Shown: positions 50,331 to 60,105 of the stretch, in pieces | How the letters are laid out: every line of letters starts with the position of its first letter | Position numbering within the stretch: the first letter of the stretch is position 1 | Source: NORP240 sp965222175 | Lineage (GTDB): Bacteria; Pseudomonadota; Gammaproteobacteria; Pseudomonadales; Pseudohongiellaceae | Direction of reading: 5' to 3' | Length of the DNA: 64,000 nt | Assembly: GCA_965222175.1 (NCBI GenBank) | Contig: OZ244938.1 | Span: 4,722,710-4,786,709, forward strand | The notes under the pieces: model-generated | Database searches by the model: none | What the model was told of the DNA's origin: nothing | The model's input: only the letters and a program-made list of their open reading frames with translations | Program-made: the position numbers and the translations under genes

Positions 50331-52583
50331 TCAGAAGCGAAAGGTATACCTGAACTTGATACTGAGATCAGCGAACGCGGTATGGAAACTGTTGTCCCGG
50401 TCCCGGTCTTCCATGTTGTAGTTAAGCACGATAAACCCTTCCTGGCCCGCCCGGGGAATCCACTGCAGGCGGGTATTGATACCGAGTTCCTCGGAGATAT
50501 TGTCGTATTGCGCCAGGGTGATCCAGTACAGCGTGGGCGAGAAAGCCACCTGGGTATTGACGCTGGCCAGCCGGGTGATGAAATCCCCCTGGGGCAGATC
50601 GATATCGTTCCAGTCGTAACTTACTGTCATGCGAAAGTAGCGGGACTGGTTCCAGCTGAAATCGGTGCCGATATTGACCCGTTCGCCGTTGAAGAAATCA
50701 CCGGTGCGATAGCGCAATCCTCCTGAGAATTCCCGCTGACCGGCCGACTGAAAACCGATTTCCTGCTCATTGAACCGGTAAGAGCCCGGCTGTACCACGA
50801 CTTCCTTGCCCGGCTCGCGATAGATGGTAAAGGGCGAGCGCACCACTTCCTCGTTGGTGACGTAGGACAGGTTCATGCTGTCGCTGCTGGTGGTTTCCAG
50901 TTCCAGCAGTCGAAAAGCAAACACTTCCGACTGCAGACCGCCGTCCAGCAGTTCAATCCGCTGCATGTCGATGCCGGCAAAGGCGGTCTGCAGCAGGTCG
51001 TTGTTGTCGAAATAATGGGTATAGCCGAAATCTGCCGTCAGGTCGCTGATATCAGAACGATTGATATAGCCCATGGCGGGATTGAAATTTTCCTCGATGA
51101 CCTTGTAGGCCATCCGGGTTCGCAGGCCTTCGGTCTGTGGATACATGATGCCAAAACCGTAGGATGCATCATCGCCATTCAGTCCCGGGGTATCCGATTG
51201 CTGGTAGAAGAAATTTGCCTGCAGCACCTCGTCGTCGAGGAATTCATTGTCGACGTAAAGAAAGTCCGCACCTACCACGCTGTTGTCTTCATTGGACGTC
51301 GGATCCCCATCGGTGTAGATAAAGCCGACCCGGGAATCTGCCAGTACATTGGCAGACATTCGGGTTACCAGCAGGTCAGTGGCATCCACGTCCTGGTAGC
51401 TGTCCTGGCGGATGGCCAGGGTGCCGATATTGAAGCGCCCCACCCGGCCGCTGATTCGCCCGCCGTAGTTGATGTCCACCGGCGAGCCGTTAGCACTGAG
51501 TCCCAGTTTGCGTGAGAAGTAAGGTCTGCCATTCTGGCCGCTGGCACCGGTAGCCGCGTTGTTGCCGCCGGAAAGCCGGTCGATATTGCCGAACGTGAAC
51601 AGGTCGGAATCGTTCAGGAAAAAGTCCCGGCGTTCCGGGAAAAACAGGTTGAACCGGGTGAGGTTCACCTGGCGATTGTCCACTTCCGCGGCGGAAAAAT
51701 CAGTATTGACGGTCAACGCGGCATTGAGTGAAGGAGTCAGCCGGTAGAAAGCGTCCAACGACGGTTCCAGTCTTTCGTCCGTTGCCGTCGGGTTGTACTG
51801 ACGCTGCCGGATCGCGGTGAAAGACGGTACGATGTCCAGGCCCACGCCCTGGTTCATGCCCTCCATGCCGGTCATTTCCCCCATGATGGTGGGGTTGTAG
51901 TTGCGGTTGAGGGAGACCCAGGCCATTTCCTCGTTGCGCCGACGAATGCCGCGACCGAAATTGAATCCCCAGGTATCCAGCCGGGGATCGAAGGGCAGGG
52001 ACTTGAACGGAATCTCCACCTCTGCCACCCAGCTGTTGCCGTCGACACTGGTGGCGGTATCCCAGATCGTATTCCAGTCCAGGCTGAAAGACGTGGGGGT
52101 GGTGTAAAGCGCATCATGGCGCACACCGTTGAGGTTGGTCTCAAACCGGTAGCCGGCCTGACCCTGGTTGAAGGGGTCAAGTATGATTACCAGGCGATCA
52201 TCGAAAGGCAGACCCTGGCCGTGGCGGATAGTGGGCGCGGCAATGAGCTCCGGGTTACTGTCGTACATGCGGGCAGCCACGTACAGGGCGTCTTCTGTGT
52301 AGACGACGTACAGCTCCGTGGGTTCGGAAGTCGGTGTCTGATCACCGGGCCGGGTCTGATGGAAATCCGTGACCTGCTCGGCCTGTTGCCAGACCTCGTC
52401 ATCCAGGATACCGTCCAGCACCGGGGGGGAATCGACGCGCACGGCGCGGAAGCTCTTGGTCTCCACGCGCAGCTCCTCGACAGCTTCCTGCTGGGCCTGC
52501 AGCGTCGAGACCATCACCAGAGATCCACAGGCAATGGCCGTCAGGCCTGCTGATTTCTTTCTCTGCAACAACGAGGACTTCAC
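50331..52583 (-). CDS. DUF5916 outer-membrane protein with CBM9-like domain
   Basis: Protein of 750 residues starting with GTG at 52583. After a signal peptide comes a CBM9-like (carbohydrate-binding module 9) domain: VRVDSPPVLDGILDDEVWQQAEQVTDFHQTRPGDQTPTSEPTELYVVYTEDALYVAARMYD. A DUF5916 beta-barrel follows with FNLFFPERRDFFLNDSDLFTFGN and ends ...LSIKFRYTFRF with a terminal Phe. The family is common in Bacteroidetes and marine gammaproteobacteria and often lies near TonB receptors; its role is probably outer-membrane binding or uptake. Function unproven. Confidence 0.88.
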   Translation of the reverse strand: MKSSLLQRKKSAGLTAIACGSLVMVSTLQAQQEAVEELRVETKSFRAVRVDSPPVLDGILDDEVWQQAEQVTDFHQTRPGDQTPTSEPTELYVVYTEDALYVAARMYDSNPELIAAPTIRHGQGLPFDDRLVIILDPFNQGQAGYRFETNLNGVRHDALYTTPTSFSLDWNTIWDTATSVDGNSWVAEVEIPFKSLPFDPRLDTWGFNFGRGIRRRNEEMAWVSLNRNYNPTIMGEMTGMEGMNQGVGLDIVPSFTAIRQRQYNPTATDERLEPSLDAFYRLTPSLNAALTVNTDFSAAEVDNRQVNLTRFNLFFPERRDFFLNDSDLFTFGNIDRLSGGNNAATGASGQNGRPYFSRKLGLSANGSPVDINYGGRISGRVGRFNIGTLAIRQDSYQDVDATDLLVTRMSANVLADSRVGFIYTDGDPTSNEDNSVVGADFLYVDNEFLDDEVLQANFFYQQSDTPGLNGDDASYGFGIMYPQTEGLRTRMAYKVIEENFNPAMGYINRSDISDLTADFGYTHYFDNNDLLQTAFAGIDMQRIELLDGGLQSEVFAFRLLELETTSSDSMNLSYVTNEEVVRSPFTIYREPGKEVVVQPGSYRFNEQEIGFQSAGQREFSGGLRYRTGDFFNGERVNIGTDFSWNQSRYFRMTVSYDWNDIDLPQGDFITRLASVNTQVAFSPTLYWITLAQYDNISEELGINTRLQWIPRAGQEGFIVLNYNMEDRDRDNSFHTAFADLSIKFRYTFRF

Positions 52584-52865
52584 AACTACCCATCTCCCTA
52601 CAGATTTGTGAAATTTTCGAAGCGGCGAATTCTACCAGCATCCCCAATCCGTGAACACATGGCCGGCGACGGTTTCCGCAGACCTTGCGGTGACGCCAGA
52701 CATGGACGCCACGACAGGACCAGAACTGGCGTCCCGGAATAATTCGAGAGCCCGGAATCGAGAATTCGCGAGAGCAGGCAGCATCGAAATACGGCTATGG
52801 AAAATTCTCTATTGGAAACACCGCCGGTTGAAACCACAAATGGTCAAAGTCTGCATCAGTGTCAG

Positions 52866-53010
52866 GTATCGCCGGCCGGTAGGCCATGCTGCTGCAATCA
52901 AGGAGCAGCGCTGAACGGCGAAAAATGACCGTTTTTCAGGGCATTTTTCAGAGTGAAGGGACCCTGGAAGGGCGCGGTCCGCAGCAGCATGGCCTACCGG
53001 CCGGCGGTAC
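52866..53010. repeat. Long near-perfect inverted repeat with 85-base spacer
   Basis: The 26-base arm at 52870-52895 (beginning CGCCGGCCGGTAGGCCATGC) is repeated exactly in inverted form at 52981-53006; allowing one mismatch the arms extend by four bases on each side (GGTAT... / ...GTACC). The spacer 52896-52980 contains GACCGTTTTTCAGGG and ATTTTTCAGAG. RNA from either strand would form a strong hairpin. It lies in the 685-base gap between two minus-strand genes, which otherwise has no convincing gene. It may be a palindromic mobile element or structured RNA. Confidence 0.85.
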
Positions 53011-53140
53011 CGTTCGAAGTCGTAAAGGTATTCAGGTCAGACTTTATAATCCAGTAGGGGGTTCGGTAACCGAGGTTGCCGATGCCGGAGAAATTGCACT
53101 TATTCGCCAGCTGATTTGGCAGGGTTTATTCGATAGAAAA

Positions 53141-53181
53141 AAAGACCGGCCTGCCAGAAACTACCTGGCAGGCCGGTCTTT
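53141..53181 (-). terminator. Strong rho-independent terminator of the monooxygenase-like gene
   Basis: AAAGACCGGCCTGCCAG (53141-53157), loop AAACTAC, CTGGCAGGCCGGTCTTT (53165-53181) form a perfect 17-bp stem. On the minus strand seven T follow the stem, so it terminates transcription coming from the gene ending at 53269. Confidence 0.9.
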
Positions 53182-53268
53182 TAGCTTTACGCGACAATGG
53201 CGGATCTGCCCGGGGAGCGCCTTTATTCAGCAGTTCCCCGAGAGCCGATGCCGGGACTTCCGGCGGCG

Positions 53269-54639
53269 CTACTCTGAACCGGACTCGGCGCCGGCCCGGG
53301 CATTGCGCTCCGCCACCATGCGCTCAAACTCCTCCTGGCCCAGATAGGTCACGTCCACCCAGTTGTGTGCCATTTCGTCCACCGTGCGATCACCCCAGCC
53401 GACCCATTGGTTGGGATCCGGATTGTGGGGGTTATTGGCGGTGTTGTCGTGCCAGGCCCGGGTGACGATCATGGTGCCTTTGGGTACCAGTGGCGCGGCA
53501 TCTTCATTGAACACGTAGTTGATCTGCCAGTTCCACTGAAAGTTGTCCACGAACGCCAGTACTTCCCGGTTGCCATCCGGATAGATGGCTTCCATGGACA
53601 TGGCCTTGCCCCGCATGTGCATGTGCGGCTGGAAGTTTTCCAGTCGGGCTGGTGCCGGCAGTACGAAGGTTCCCTGGGTCACGGTTATTTCACCGGGAGG
53701 AATGTCCAGGCTGCGGGGGCCCTGGGCATCCAGCATGCTGAGGATAGTGCGGTGCGCGGGTGGCTCGTCGTGAAACCACACACCCAGTTCCACCTGGGCG
53801 TTGGCAACGCGCTGGCCATTGGCGTGAAGGTGAACCTCCCACATGATCTGGGAATCCGGCATCATCAGCTTGCCAGTGTCCGGACGGAAGATCTGACCGG
53901 CCTTGCCCACTGCCCACTCCATGAACAGGCTTGGCCCGAAAGGCAGATCCACATCCTCCGGCAGGCCGGCGGTGCCCTGTTCATTCTGCAGCAGAAATGC
54001 CAGGGAATGGTGAACAACCTGGCGGCTCTCGGAAGTTACCGGCCGGATTTCAATGGCCTTGACCCACCTGGCTTCGGTCAGCCCGGTGGGTGTGATGGGG
54101 CGGAACCACTTGTCCTGGGTACGTGCCGCCAGGTCATAGGGTTCGGACAGCACGGTCAGGTCCGGCGGCCCACCCATCTCGTCCTCCAGGCGCCACACCA
54201 GCTCATCGTTGAATTCCCGGGCTGGTGGCAACTGGCTTACGTCACCCAGGGGAGCGCCCTGGTCGGCCCAGGCGATAATGGTCTGGCGCTGTTCCTCGGT
54301 GAGCCCCCGGTCGTTGGCAAAGTCCTGGATGCCCACCTGGGGGTTGACGTGCCAGGGCGGCATGACCCGGTTTTCCACGCGGAAGCGGATTACCGGTGCA
54401 AAGGGCGCCGCTTCCTCATAGGTCATCAGCGACATGGGTGCGATGGAGTTGGGGCGATGGCATTCCTGGCACTTCTCCTGGAATATCGGCGCTACGTCCG
54501 CTGCCCACGTTACCGGTTCCTGTTGGCCCAGGGACGGAATAGCGAACAGTGACAGCGCTATTGCAACGGCGCCATGTCGCACAGACCAGTCTGGTGTTTT
54601 CATACGCATTAATTCTTTCATGCTGAGTTTCCTGTTCAT
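53269..54639 (-). CDS. Exported cytochrome c / copper type II monooxygenase-like protein
   Basis: Protein of 456 residues with a signal peptide (HGAVAIALSLFAIPSLG). An N-terminal cytochrome-like part has one haem c site, CQECHRPN, followed by PMSLMTYEEAAPFAPVIRFRVENRVMPPWH with the Met ligand. The C-terminal part carries histidine-rich copper motifs VHHSLAF, EVHLHANG and FQPHMHMRGKAM, as in ascorbate-dependent (peptidylglycine-type) monooxygenases. Such fused proteins occur in marine bacteria, with unknown substrate. AGGAGG precedes the ATG at 54639. It lies 80 bases downstream of the next gene and is probably cotranscribed with it. Confidence 0.85.
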   Translation of the reverse strand: MNRKLSMKELMRMKTPDWSVRHGAVAIALSLFAIPSLGQQEPVTWAADVAPIFQEKCQECHRPNSIAPMSLMTYEEAAPFAPVIRFRVENRVMPPWHVNPQVGIQDFANDRGLTEEQRQTIIAWADQGAPLGDVSQLPPAREFNDELVWRLEDEMGGPPDLTVLSEPYDLAARTQDKWFRPITPTGLTEARWVKAIEIRPVTSESRQVVHHSLAFLLQNEQGTAGLPEDVDLPFGPSLFMEWAVGKAGQIFRPDTGKLMMPDSQIMWEVHLHANGQRVANAQVELGVWFHDEPPAHRTILSMLDAQGPRSLDIPPGEITVTQGTFVLPAPARLENFQPHMHMRGKAMSMEAIYPDGNREVLAFVDNFQWNWQINYVFNEDAAPLVPKGTMIVTRAWHDNTANNPHNPDPNQWVGWGDRTVDEMAHNWVDVTYLGQEEFERMVAERNARAGAESGSE

Positions 54640-54719
54640 CCGATCCTGCCTCCTGAAAGCACTGACGCTTTCATGTTTCTGATTGTAAATCCAGCCACTT
54701 TATTAACAGGACTGAACAT

Positions 54720-55703
54720 TTATTCCACATTCACTCTGACGAAGCCGTTGGTCCAGCAGCACTGGGCATGTCCGGCCATTTCCTGCCCGGTAAATTCATT
54801 AAGCCGAGCGCGCAGCAGGTACTCCCCGGGTTGATGGAAAGTGACCTCGGTGGAGATCCATTCACCCTCGACGGCGGCCCGGGCGGTTCGTTCGCTGAAT
54901 TCCACCTGGCCGGGTCCCTGCTGTTTGAACCACATGAGGTTAACCGGTGGCGATCCATTACGGCCGCCAAGAAACGCTGCCGCCAGGCCGCTGCCGGTGC
55001 CGTCGTCGCTCACCCAGGTGTCTATGGTCAGCGGCTGGCCAACGCGTGCCTGTAAAGGGCCGGCAGTGATTCCGCCCGGTCCCTGCCCCACCGGACCGTT
55101 GTCACTGAACTTGATTTCCGGGGGAAAATTACCGTTGGCGTCACCGGCGATGGCATCGATGACGTAGTCATCGGCCAGGTTGGCCGGGATGTGAAAGGTC
55201 TTTCCCTGGTTTTCCAGATGCCACACAACCTGGCCGTCGTAGTCAGCCGGGATATTGACCGTAAACACGCCCCAATGGCGATCCGCTTCAAAACGGGTCG
55301 GTTGTCCCTGGTTGGCGTTACCGTCCGGTGCGCCGATTATCCGGTTGGCCGGGCCCACGGGAATCTCCAGAACCTGTTCGGAATTACGGTTGTAGTATCC
55401 GAAGGACACTGCGATAGTACCATCCTTGTCCTCGTACCAGCCTTCGTAGGCGGGTGTGACCGTCTGTCCTGAAGAAATGCCGATATCCTTGCCCAGCGGC
55501 AGCAGTTCCACGGCCAGGGGTGTGCCCTGGGCAACTGCGGTGCCGGTCAGTACCAGGCTGAGCCAGCCAACACCCAGGGACGCGGCCCGCCTTGGGACGG
55601 CCATCCTGGAAACGGTTTTTCGGCTTTGCCCGGAGCAGCCATCCTGATGATGGCCGATCAATGAAAAGAGTTTTAAATACATCGCTTCTGCTAATCCTGT
55701 CAT
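54720..55703 (-). CDS. Exported protein of unknown function, partner of the haem/copper protein
   Basis: Up to 327 residues. A signal-like segment (RRAASLGVGWLSLVLTGTAVAQG) precedes a beta-rich mature part: TVTPAYEGWYEDKDGTIAVSFGYYNRNSEQVLEIPVGPANRI, RHWGVFTVNIPADYDGQVVWHLENQG and the end YLLRARLNEFTGQEMAGHAQCCWTNGFVRVNVE. No known family. The first ATG at 55703 lies directly beside a MITE end and leaves a long region before the signal; ATG 55604 gives a better N-terminus. It forms an operon with the monooxygenase-like gene downstream. Confidence 0.7.
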   Translation of the reverse strand: MTGLAEAMYLKLFSLIGHHQDGCSGQSRKTVSRMAVPRRAASLGVGWLSLVLTGTAVAQGTPLAVELLPLGKDIGISSGQTVTPAYEGWYEDKDGTIAVSFGYYNRNSEQVLEIPVGPANRIIGAPDGNANQGQPTRFEADRHWGVFTVNIPADYDGQVVWHLENQGKTFHIPANLADDYVIDAIAGDANGNFPPEIKFSDNGPVGQGPGGITAGPLQARVGQPLTIDTWVSDDGTGSGLAAAFLGGRNGSPPVNLMWFKQQGPGQVEFSERTARAAVEGEWISTEVTFHQPGEYLLRARLNEFTGQEMAGHAQCCWTNGFVRVNVE

Positions 55704-55708
55704 AGTTA

Positions 55709-55858
55709 GAAACCTTTAGATTAATTATGGCAATACTCTGGCTTTCAGGCCAGTTCGCTGACGAGGCGCCTTGCCGCTGGTCATTCCCGGCGCACAACGC
55801 CTTGCAGTCGCGCCCGACAGTCTCGAGCAGAGCACTTCCATAATTAGTCAGTGGTTCC
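55709..55858. mobile_element. MITE-like element, about 150 bp
   Basis: Left end GAAACCTTTAGATTAATTATGG and right end CATAATTAGTCAGTGGTTCC are imperfect inverted copies; TTAA follows the right end (55859-55862). Inside, CAATACTCTGGCTTTC...TTCGCTGACGAGGCGC is the inverted counterpart of the block in 2065-2182, and GCACTTCC...GACAGTCTCGAG matches the other half. Same family, longer version. Confidence 0.7.
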
Positions 55859-55953
55859 TTAAATGGCTGAATGTCGACACGGGTTCGACAATCGATCCTC
55901 CTGACCCCTGGTAATGCTTCTGTCTGTTCCTGTCCCTTGTTGTTTCAGAGCAA

Positions 55954-56001
55954 GTTACACAAAAAGTTACACAGACAGTCACATATCCAGTTACACAGAC
56001 T
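55954..56001. repeat. 12-bp tandem repeat (four units)
   Basis: Units GTTACACAAAAA, GTTACACAGACA, GTCACATATCCA and GTTACACAGACT follow each other with an exact 12-bp period. The surrounding 55863-56320 contains only short overlapping frames with no credible gene. Confidence 0.8.
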
Positions 56002-56401
56002 TCCGTACCGTCCTGAGCTGTCCCAGGGCCAACAGCCACGGGGCTCGGTTTCCGCAGTTACCTGTTATTGTTTTTTTGAGCGGCAGGGCAGGGGTAAATC
56101 ACGCGTAGAGCAGTTATGGAATCCGATTCGCAGCATACCACTATCGGTCCTGACAGGCTACTTGGCCGAAGTTCGGGTCGTGTCTCAATTTGATGTTTTA
56201 TGCGGTGGCCGTGGGTGAAGGGGGGTTCCTGATCTGAGGAGCACAGACCCACGTTAGGGGTATCCGTCAACTGAACGGTCACTGGGGCGCCACTTTTCAC
56301 CGGCCGCTATTGCCCGTCTTAGCCGAGCAGGATGGTACCGGCGGCCCGGGCGGGTGGTGGAAAGCGGGTGGAATTCCGGATTTTCACGCGGTTGAATAGT
56401 A

Positions 56402-56494
56402 GGGTAAAAAGTCGGGTAAAAAGCCGGGTAAAAAGTCGGGCAAAAGTAAGGTCAATAGTAAGGTAAAAAGTCAGGTAAAAAGCCAGGCAAAAAA
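56402..56494. repeat. 12-bp tandem repeat before the TonB-receptor terminator
   Basis: About eight units of GGGTAAAAAGTC/GGGTAAAAAGCC type with small shifts, ending at the terminator stem. A degenerate counterpart (GGCAAAAAGTCA, GGGAAAAAACA, GGCTAAAAGACA) lies at about 60106-60183 after the second receptor gene. A frame over the repeat encodes an LFTRLFTRLF-type peptide, which I treat as an artefact. Confidence 0.85.
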
Positions 56495-56520
56495 AGAGGG
56501 GCTCCGGTCGGAGCCCCTCT
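56495..56520. terminator. Rho-independent terminator of the first TonB-dependent receptor gene
   Basis: AGAGGGGCTCCG / CGGAGCCCCTCT stem of 12 bp with two-base loop, A-run on the left (T-run for the minus strand) and TTTC on the right. Confidence 0.88.
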
Positions 56521-56620
56521 TTCATTTCTTTCGTCTACTCCAGACTGCAGCACCGCTTCCCGCGGTGCGTTAAGCCTGTCAGTCGCCGGTCCCTGGCGCC
56601 TGGACTGGTTGTCGGCTCCC

Positions 56621-59587
56621 TTAGAAGTCGTAAACCAGGCGAGCGTAGATGGAACGACCCATCGGGCTTTGCAGCGCGCCGGCTACACCAGCGAACTCCG
56701 GTGTCGCCTGTGCTTCACGATCGAACAGGTTACGGGAACCCAGGGTGAAGGACAACTCGCCGTCGAACATCTGCAGGCCGCGGTAGGTGTAGTTGACATC
56801 CATCTGGGTCCAGGCGCGGATTTCCTCCAGTTCCCGGCGGTCGGTGAAACCACCAAAGAAGGCCATGAAGGTGTAGCGCGGACCGTCGTAGTCTTCCACG
56901 GTGTCCACGTAACGGGTAATGGCTACCACGGAGTGGTTACCGTTGACCCAGCTGGTGGTCAGGTTGGCTTTCCACTTCGGTGCAGACGGTGCTGCACCGG
57001 TAACATCGTTGTACTTGCCGGCACCGTCGACGATGGGCTGGGCCGGGTCGTCCTGATACAGGAACTCGTCGATGTAGGTGGCCTGCAGACCAACGCGGAA
57101 GTCTCCGATGTTGTTGAAACCGAAACGGTAGCTGCCCTGGATATCGTAGGCAGTAACCTCGACGCTTTCAGCATTGGCGGAACCCAGGTTGTTCACCTGC
57201 AGGATGGTCGCGAGGTTATTGGGATCGCGGATGATATCCTTGTCGGAACGTGGATCGTTGATCCAGCTGATCAGCTGTGCCTCGGTGGGCTGATCGCCAA
57301 GGAGGCCGCTGCCGGTAAAGCCGGTGGCCTGCTTGAAGTTGAAAAATTCCAACTCCATCTTCTGCTGGGCGTTCTGGGCGACAATCCGGTTCTGGAATTC
57401 GGTGGTGTTCCAGGTTACCGACATGTCGAAATCGCCCCAGTTGATGTCGAAGCCGAACTGGGATGATGTCGACGTTTCGTTCGCCAGCTCCGGGTTACCA
57501 CCGGAACAGGCCGTGGTGAACGCCGAGAACTCGGTGAACCGGTCGGTTACCGTGGACAGGCCACAGGTCACCGGGTTGAACAGCTGACTCAGGCTGGGCG
57601 CGATGAACGCGTCGCCGTGAGTTGCCCGCAGGGTCAGCCAGTCGGTGACGCCCCAGGTCAGGCCGTATTTGGGGTCGGTGGACTCCTGGCCGGAACTGAA
57701 TTCCTCGCGGCGTACCGCCGCGGTGAGTTCCACGGTGGGCAGCAGGGGCACGGCCACTTCGGCGAAGAACGCATCCACGTCCCGGCTGAAGGAGGTGATC
57801 ACTTCCTGCTCGGTACCGCCGATCCAGGTATCACCGGCCAGTTCGACGTGGGACGGCACGTTACGGCTGTAATCGTCCCGGCGCTGATAGCCTACCGCCG
57901 CACCGATGGGTCCGCCGGGCAGTTCGAAATCACCCAGGGGAATCTCACCGTTGAGCACGATGTCGATGGTGTCCAGCTGATCGATAGACTCTTCCTTGTC
58001 CCGGGCGGCGATATCATTCATCACCTGCACGGAATTATTGTCAGCATCGTTGACAATGTAGAACGGGCTGTAACAGGCGTCGCGGTCGTTGGCCACGTCA
58101 CAGTTCAGGCCCTGCTTCATCGCCTCGATGTCGTAGTTCTGGTTGGACATGAAGCGGATCTTGCGGTCGTTGTGGCTGTAGGCCGCGAAGCCTTCCCAGC
58201 CTTCCAGGAAGGGCACTTCGAAGTCCGCCTGGAAGGTGTAACGACTGATCCAGTCGTTGCTGTCCGCCAGGTTATCCATGTCCGGGGCGTGGCCGTCGGA
58301 CGGGGTATGGGATTTGTTGATGGGTCGCAGGCGGCGGGCCTGCACGTCTTCCCGTAGGGGGATGCCGTTGTTGACGGTACCGGAGACGAGGTAGTCCGGG
58401 GTGCCGTCGCCGTTCAGGTCCTGGCTGCCGCGATCGGGAATGCCGTCACCGTTGGCGTCCACGCCGTACAGCTGGTTGCCGTTGGCGTCCTGGGCGAAGA
58501 ACGGGTTGCCCGGAATCTCACCTCGTACTGCCGGCAGCTCGCCGATACGGGAGTTACCCGGGTTGGAGGTTGACGTGTAAGTCAGCTCGTAGAGGCGGGT
58601 ACGGAAGCCCTGCAGTGACAGGGTCAACGTGTCGCTGACATCCCAGGTGGCGTTGGCGAAGAACTGGGTGGTCTGGGTGGGTTCACGGTAGCTGCGGTTG
58701 TCGCCGAATTCGAACCAGCAGTTGCCGCCAAGTTCGTAACCGAATTTCTGCGAATCAAGCAGCGTATTGGGATCGGTGTACCCAGTTCGTCCGGAAGCGC
58801 TGCCGCAGTTCGGGTCCACTACAGATTCGCGTTCCCCGGTGTACTGGCCGTTTTCATCGCGGATGGGTCGATAAAAGTTACCCGGCGCGTTGGAGGAATA
58901 AACCAGCCCGGCGTTGGCCAGGTCGCTGCGTTCATCCCAGCCCAGGCGGCTGTTGGAGCGGAACTGACCGGCAAGGACCACGTCCACTTCGCCCAGCTCA
59001 CCACCCCACAGCATCTGTACGGAGTGCTCGTCGTAGTCGCCGCGGGAATCCTGCTCGGCGTAAGTGTCAATCTTCAGGCCGTCATAGGACTTGTAGGGTA
59101 CGAAGTTGACCACGCCGGCCACGGCCTCGTTACCGTACAGGGCCGCGGCGCCGTCAGCCACGATGTCCATGCGCTGGATGGCGATGGTGGGAATGAGGGC
59201 GTTGACGTTCTCGTTCACCAGGCGCTTGCCGTCCAGCAGGGTCAGTGTGGAGCTGGCCCCCAGGCCACGCAGGTCGATACTGGTGGAACGTGAATCGGTA
59301 CCCTGGATGGTGTTGGTGATGGATGAGGCGGCGCCCTGGACAAATGCCAGGTTCTGGACAACCTCACCGATATTCAATGTGCCCTGGTCCTGAAGATCGT
59401 CGGCGCTGAGCTGGGTTACCGCAGAAGCCTGGGTAAAGCCTTCGGAACGACGAATAAAGGAACCGGTGACGACCACTTCTTCCACTTCCGGATCCTGCTG
59501 GGCCATTGATGGGCTGGCCAGCGGGAGAAGGGAAAGAGAGATAGCCGCACAGAGCATGCTCCGCTTGTGTGGGATTCGTGATTGCAT
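56621..59587 (-). CDS. TonB-dependent outer-membrane receptor, copy 1
   Basis: Protein of 988 residues with a signal peptide (MLCAAISLSLLPLASPSMA). The TonB box region EVEEVVVTGSFIRR precedes a plug domain (SADDLQDQGTLNIGEVVQNLAFV, IDLRGLGASSTLTLLDGKRL, IQRMDIVADGAAALYGNEAVAGVVN) and a 22-strand barrel ending LYARLVYDF (as SIYARLVYDF). Such receptors import scarce large substrates; this clade is common in sphingomonads and marine gammaproteobacteria, with substrate unknown. Its start has GGAGAG upstream. It is well over 90% identical by eye to the receptor at 60334-63297, and its 3' flank is also homologous, so the pair is a tandem duplication. Confidence 0.96.
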   Translation of the reverse strand: MQSRIPHKRSMLCAAISLSLLPLASPSMAQQDPEVEEVVVTGSFIRRSEGFTQASAVTQLSADDLQDQGTLNIGEVVQNLAFVQGAASSITNTIQGTDSRSTSIDLRGLGASSTLTLLDGKRLVNENVNALIPTIAIQRMDIVADGAAALYGNEAVAGVVNFVPYKSYDGLKIDTYAEQDSRGDYDEHSVQMLWGGELGEVDVVLAGQFRSNSRLGWDERSDLANAGLVYSSNAPGNFYRPIRDENGQYTGERESVVDPNCGSASGRTGYTDPNTLLDSQKFGYELGGNCWFEFGDNRSYREPTQTTQFFANATWDVSDTLTLSLQGFRTRLYELTYTSTSNPGNSRIGELPAVRGEIPGNPFFAQDANGNQLYGVDANGDGIPDRGSQDLNGDGTPDYLVSGTVNNGIPLREDVQARRLRPINKSHTPSDGHAPDMDNLADSNDWISRYTFQADFEVPFLEGWEGFAAYSHNDRKIRFMSNQNYDIEAMKQGLNCDVANDRDACYSPFYIVNDADNNSVQVMNDIAARDKEESIDQLDTIDIVLNGEIPLGDFELPGGPIGAAVGYQRRDDYSRNVPSHVELAGDTWIGGTEQEVITSFSRDVDAFFAEVAVPLLPTVELTAAVRREEFSSGQESTDPKYGLTWGVTDWLTLRATHGDAFIAPSLSQLFNPVTCGLSTVTDRFTEFSAFTTACSGGNPELANETSTSSQFGFDINWGDFDMSVTWNTTEFQNRIVAQNAQQKMELEFFNFKQATGFTGSGLLGDQPTEAQLISWINDPRSDKDIIRDPNNLATILQVNNLGSANAESVEVTAYDIQGSYRFGFNNIGDFRVGLQATYIDEFLYQDDPAQPIVDGAGKYNDVTGAAPSAPKWKANLTTSWVNGNHSVVAITRYVDTVEDYDGPRYTFMAFFGGFTDRRELEEIRAWTQMDVNYTYRGLQMFDGELSFTLGSRNLFDREAQATPEFAGVAGALQSPMGRSIYARLVYDF

Positions 59588-59683
59588 ATTTCTCTCCAGT
59601 TTTTGTTTATTGCTACTTTTTACCAGTCACTACTTAAACTAACGATTTTTAAACTTATCAGTAGTGCTTACTTGATTTTTCTG

Positions 59684-59701
59684 ACATTAAAGCTTTAATG
59701 T
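59684..59701. promoter_or_regulatory. 18-bp perfect palindrome upstream of receptor copy 1
   Basis: ACATTAAAGCTTTAATGT, centred about 105 bases before the receptor start. It could be an operator. The corresponding region of copy 2 carries a different palindrome. The rest of 59588-60100 has no gene. Confidence 0.5.
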
Positions 59702-60105
59702 GAGTAAAAACAATGCGTTAGATAGAATGTCATCGTGTACTCACGGTACGCCCGAAATCATGTCTCATCAGTTTGACCCGAAAAAACCACAGCTGGGCGT
59801 GGCCGCTTTTGGCAGCACGGAGCAGTCTACTAGGAAATACTTGGAATCGAAAGCTATTTTTTACAATTTGTAACAGCCTTCGGCAACGCCCCGCCAGGCC
59901 AGGCAGGGCGCCAGCTCAGGCGATTCGGGGGCTCCCGGACTGTCCGCCAGTCCTGCATCGCTAAATCTGCCTGGAGGCCACGTCCTTAAAGGGCTGCAGG
60001 GCTGTCAAATTGATTTGTGCACGAAAGGCCGCGGAGGATGGCTGCAGCGGCCGGGGCGGGTGGTGGAGAGCGGGAGGAATTCCGGAATTCCACGCGGGCG
60101 AATAG

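Noticed and set aside
52886..53347. Plus-strand 153-residue frame across the inverted repeat
   Set aside because: Spans the long inverted repeat, a terminator and the end of the opposite gene; the middle (IALIRQLIWQGLFDRKK) looks coding-like but there is no family or start signal.
53365..54552. Plus-strand 395-residue frame opposite the haem/copper protein
   Set aside because: Antisense shadow; product has no recognisable domain.
56319..56525. Small protein with LFTRLFTRLF repeats
   Set aside because: It is a translation of the 12-bp minisatellite and begins inside the terminator stem.
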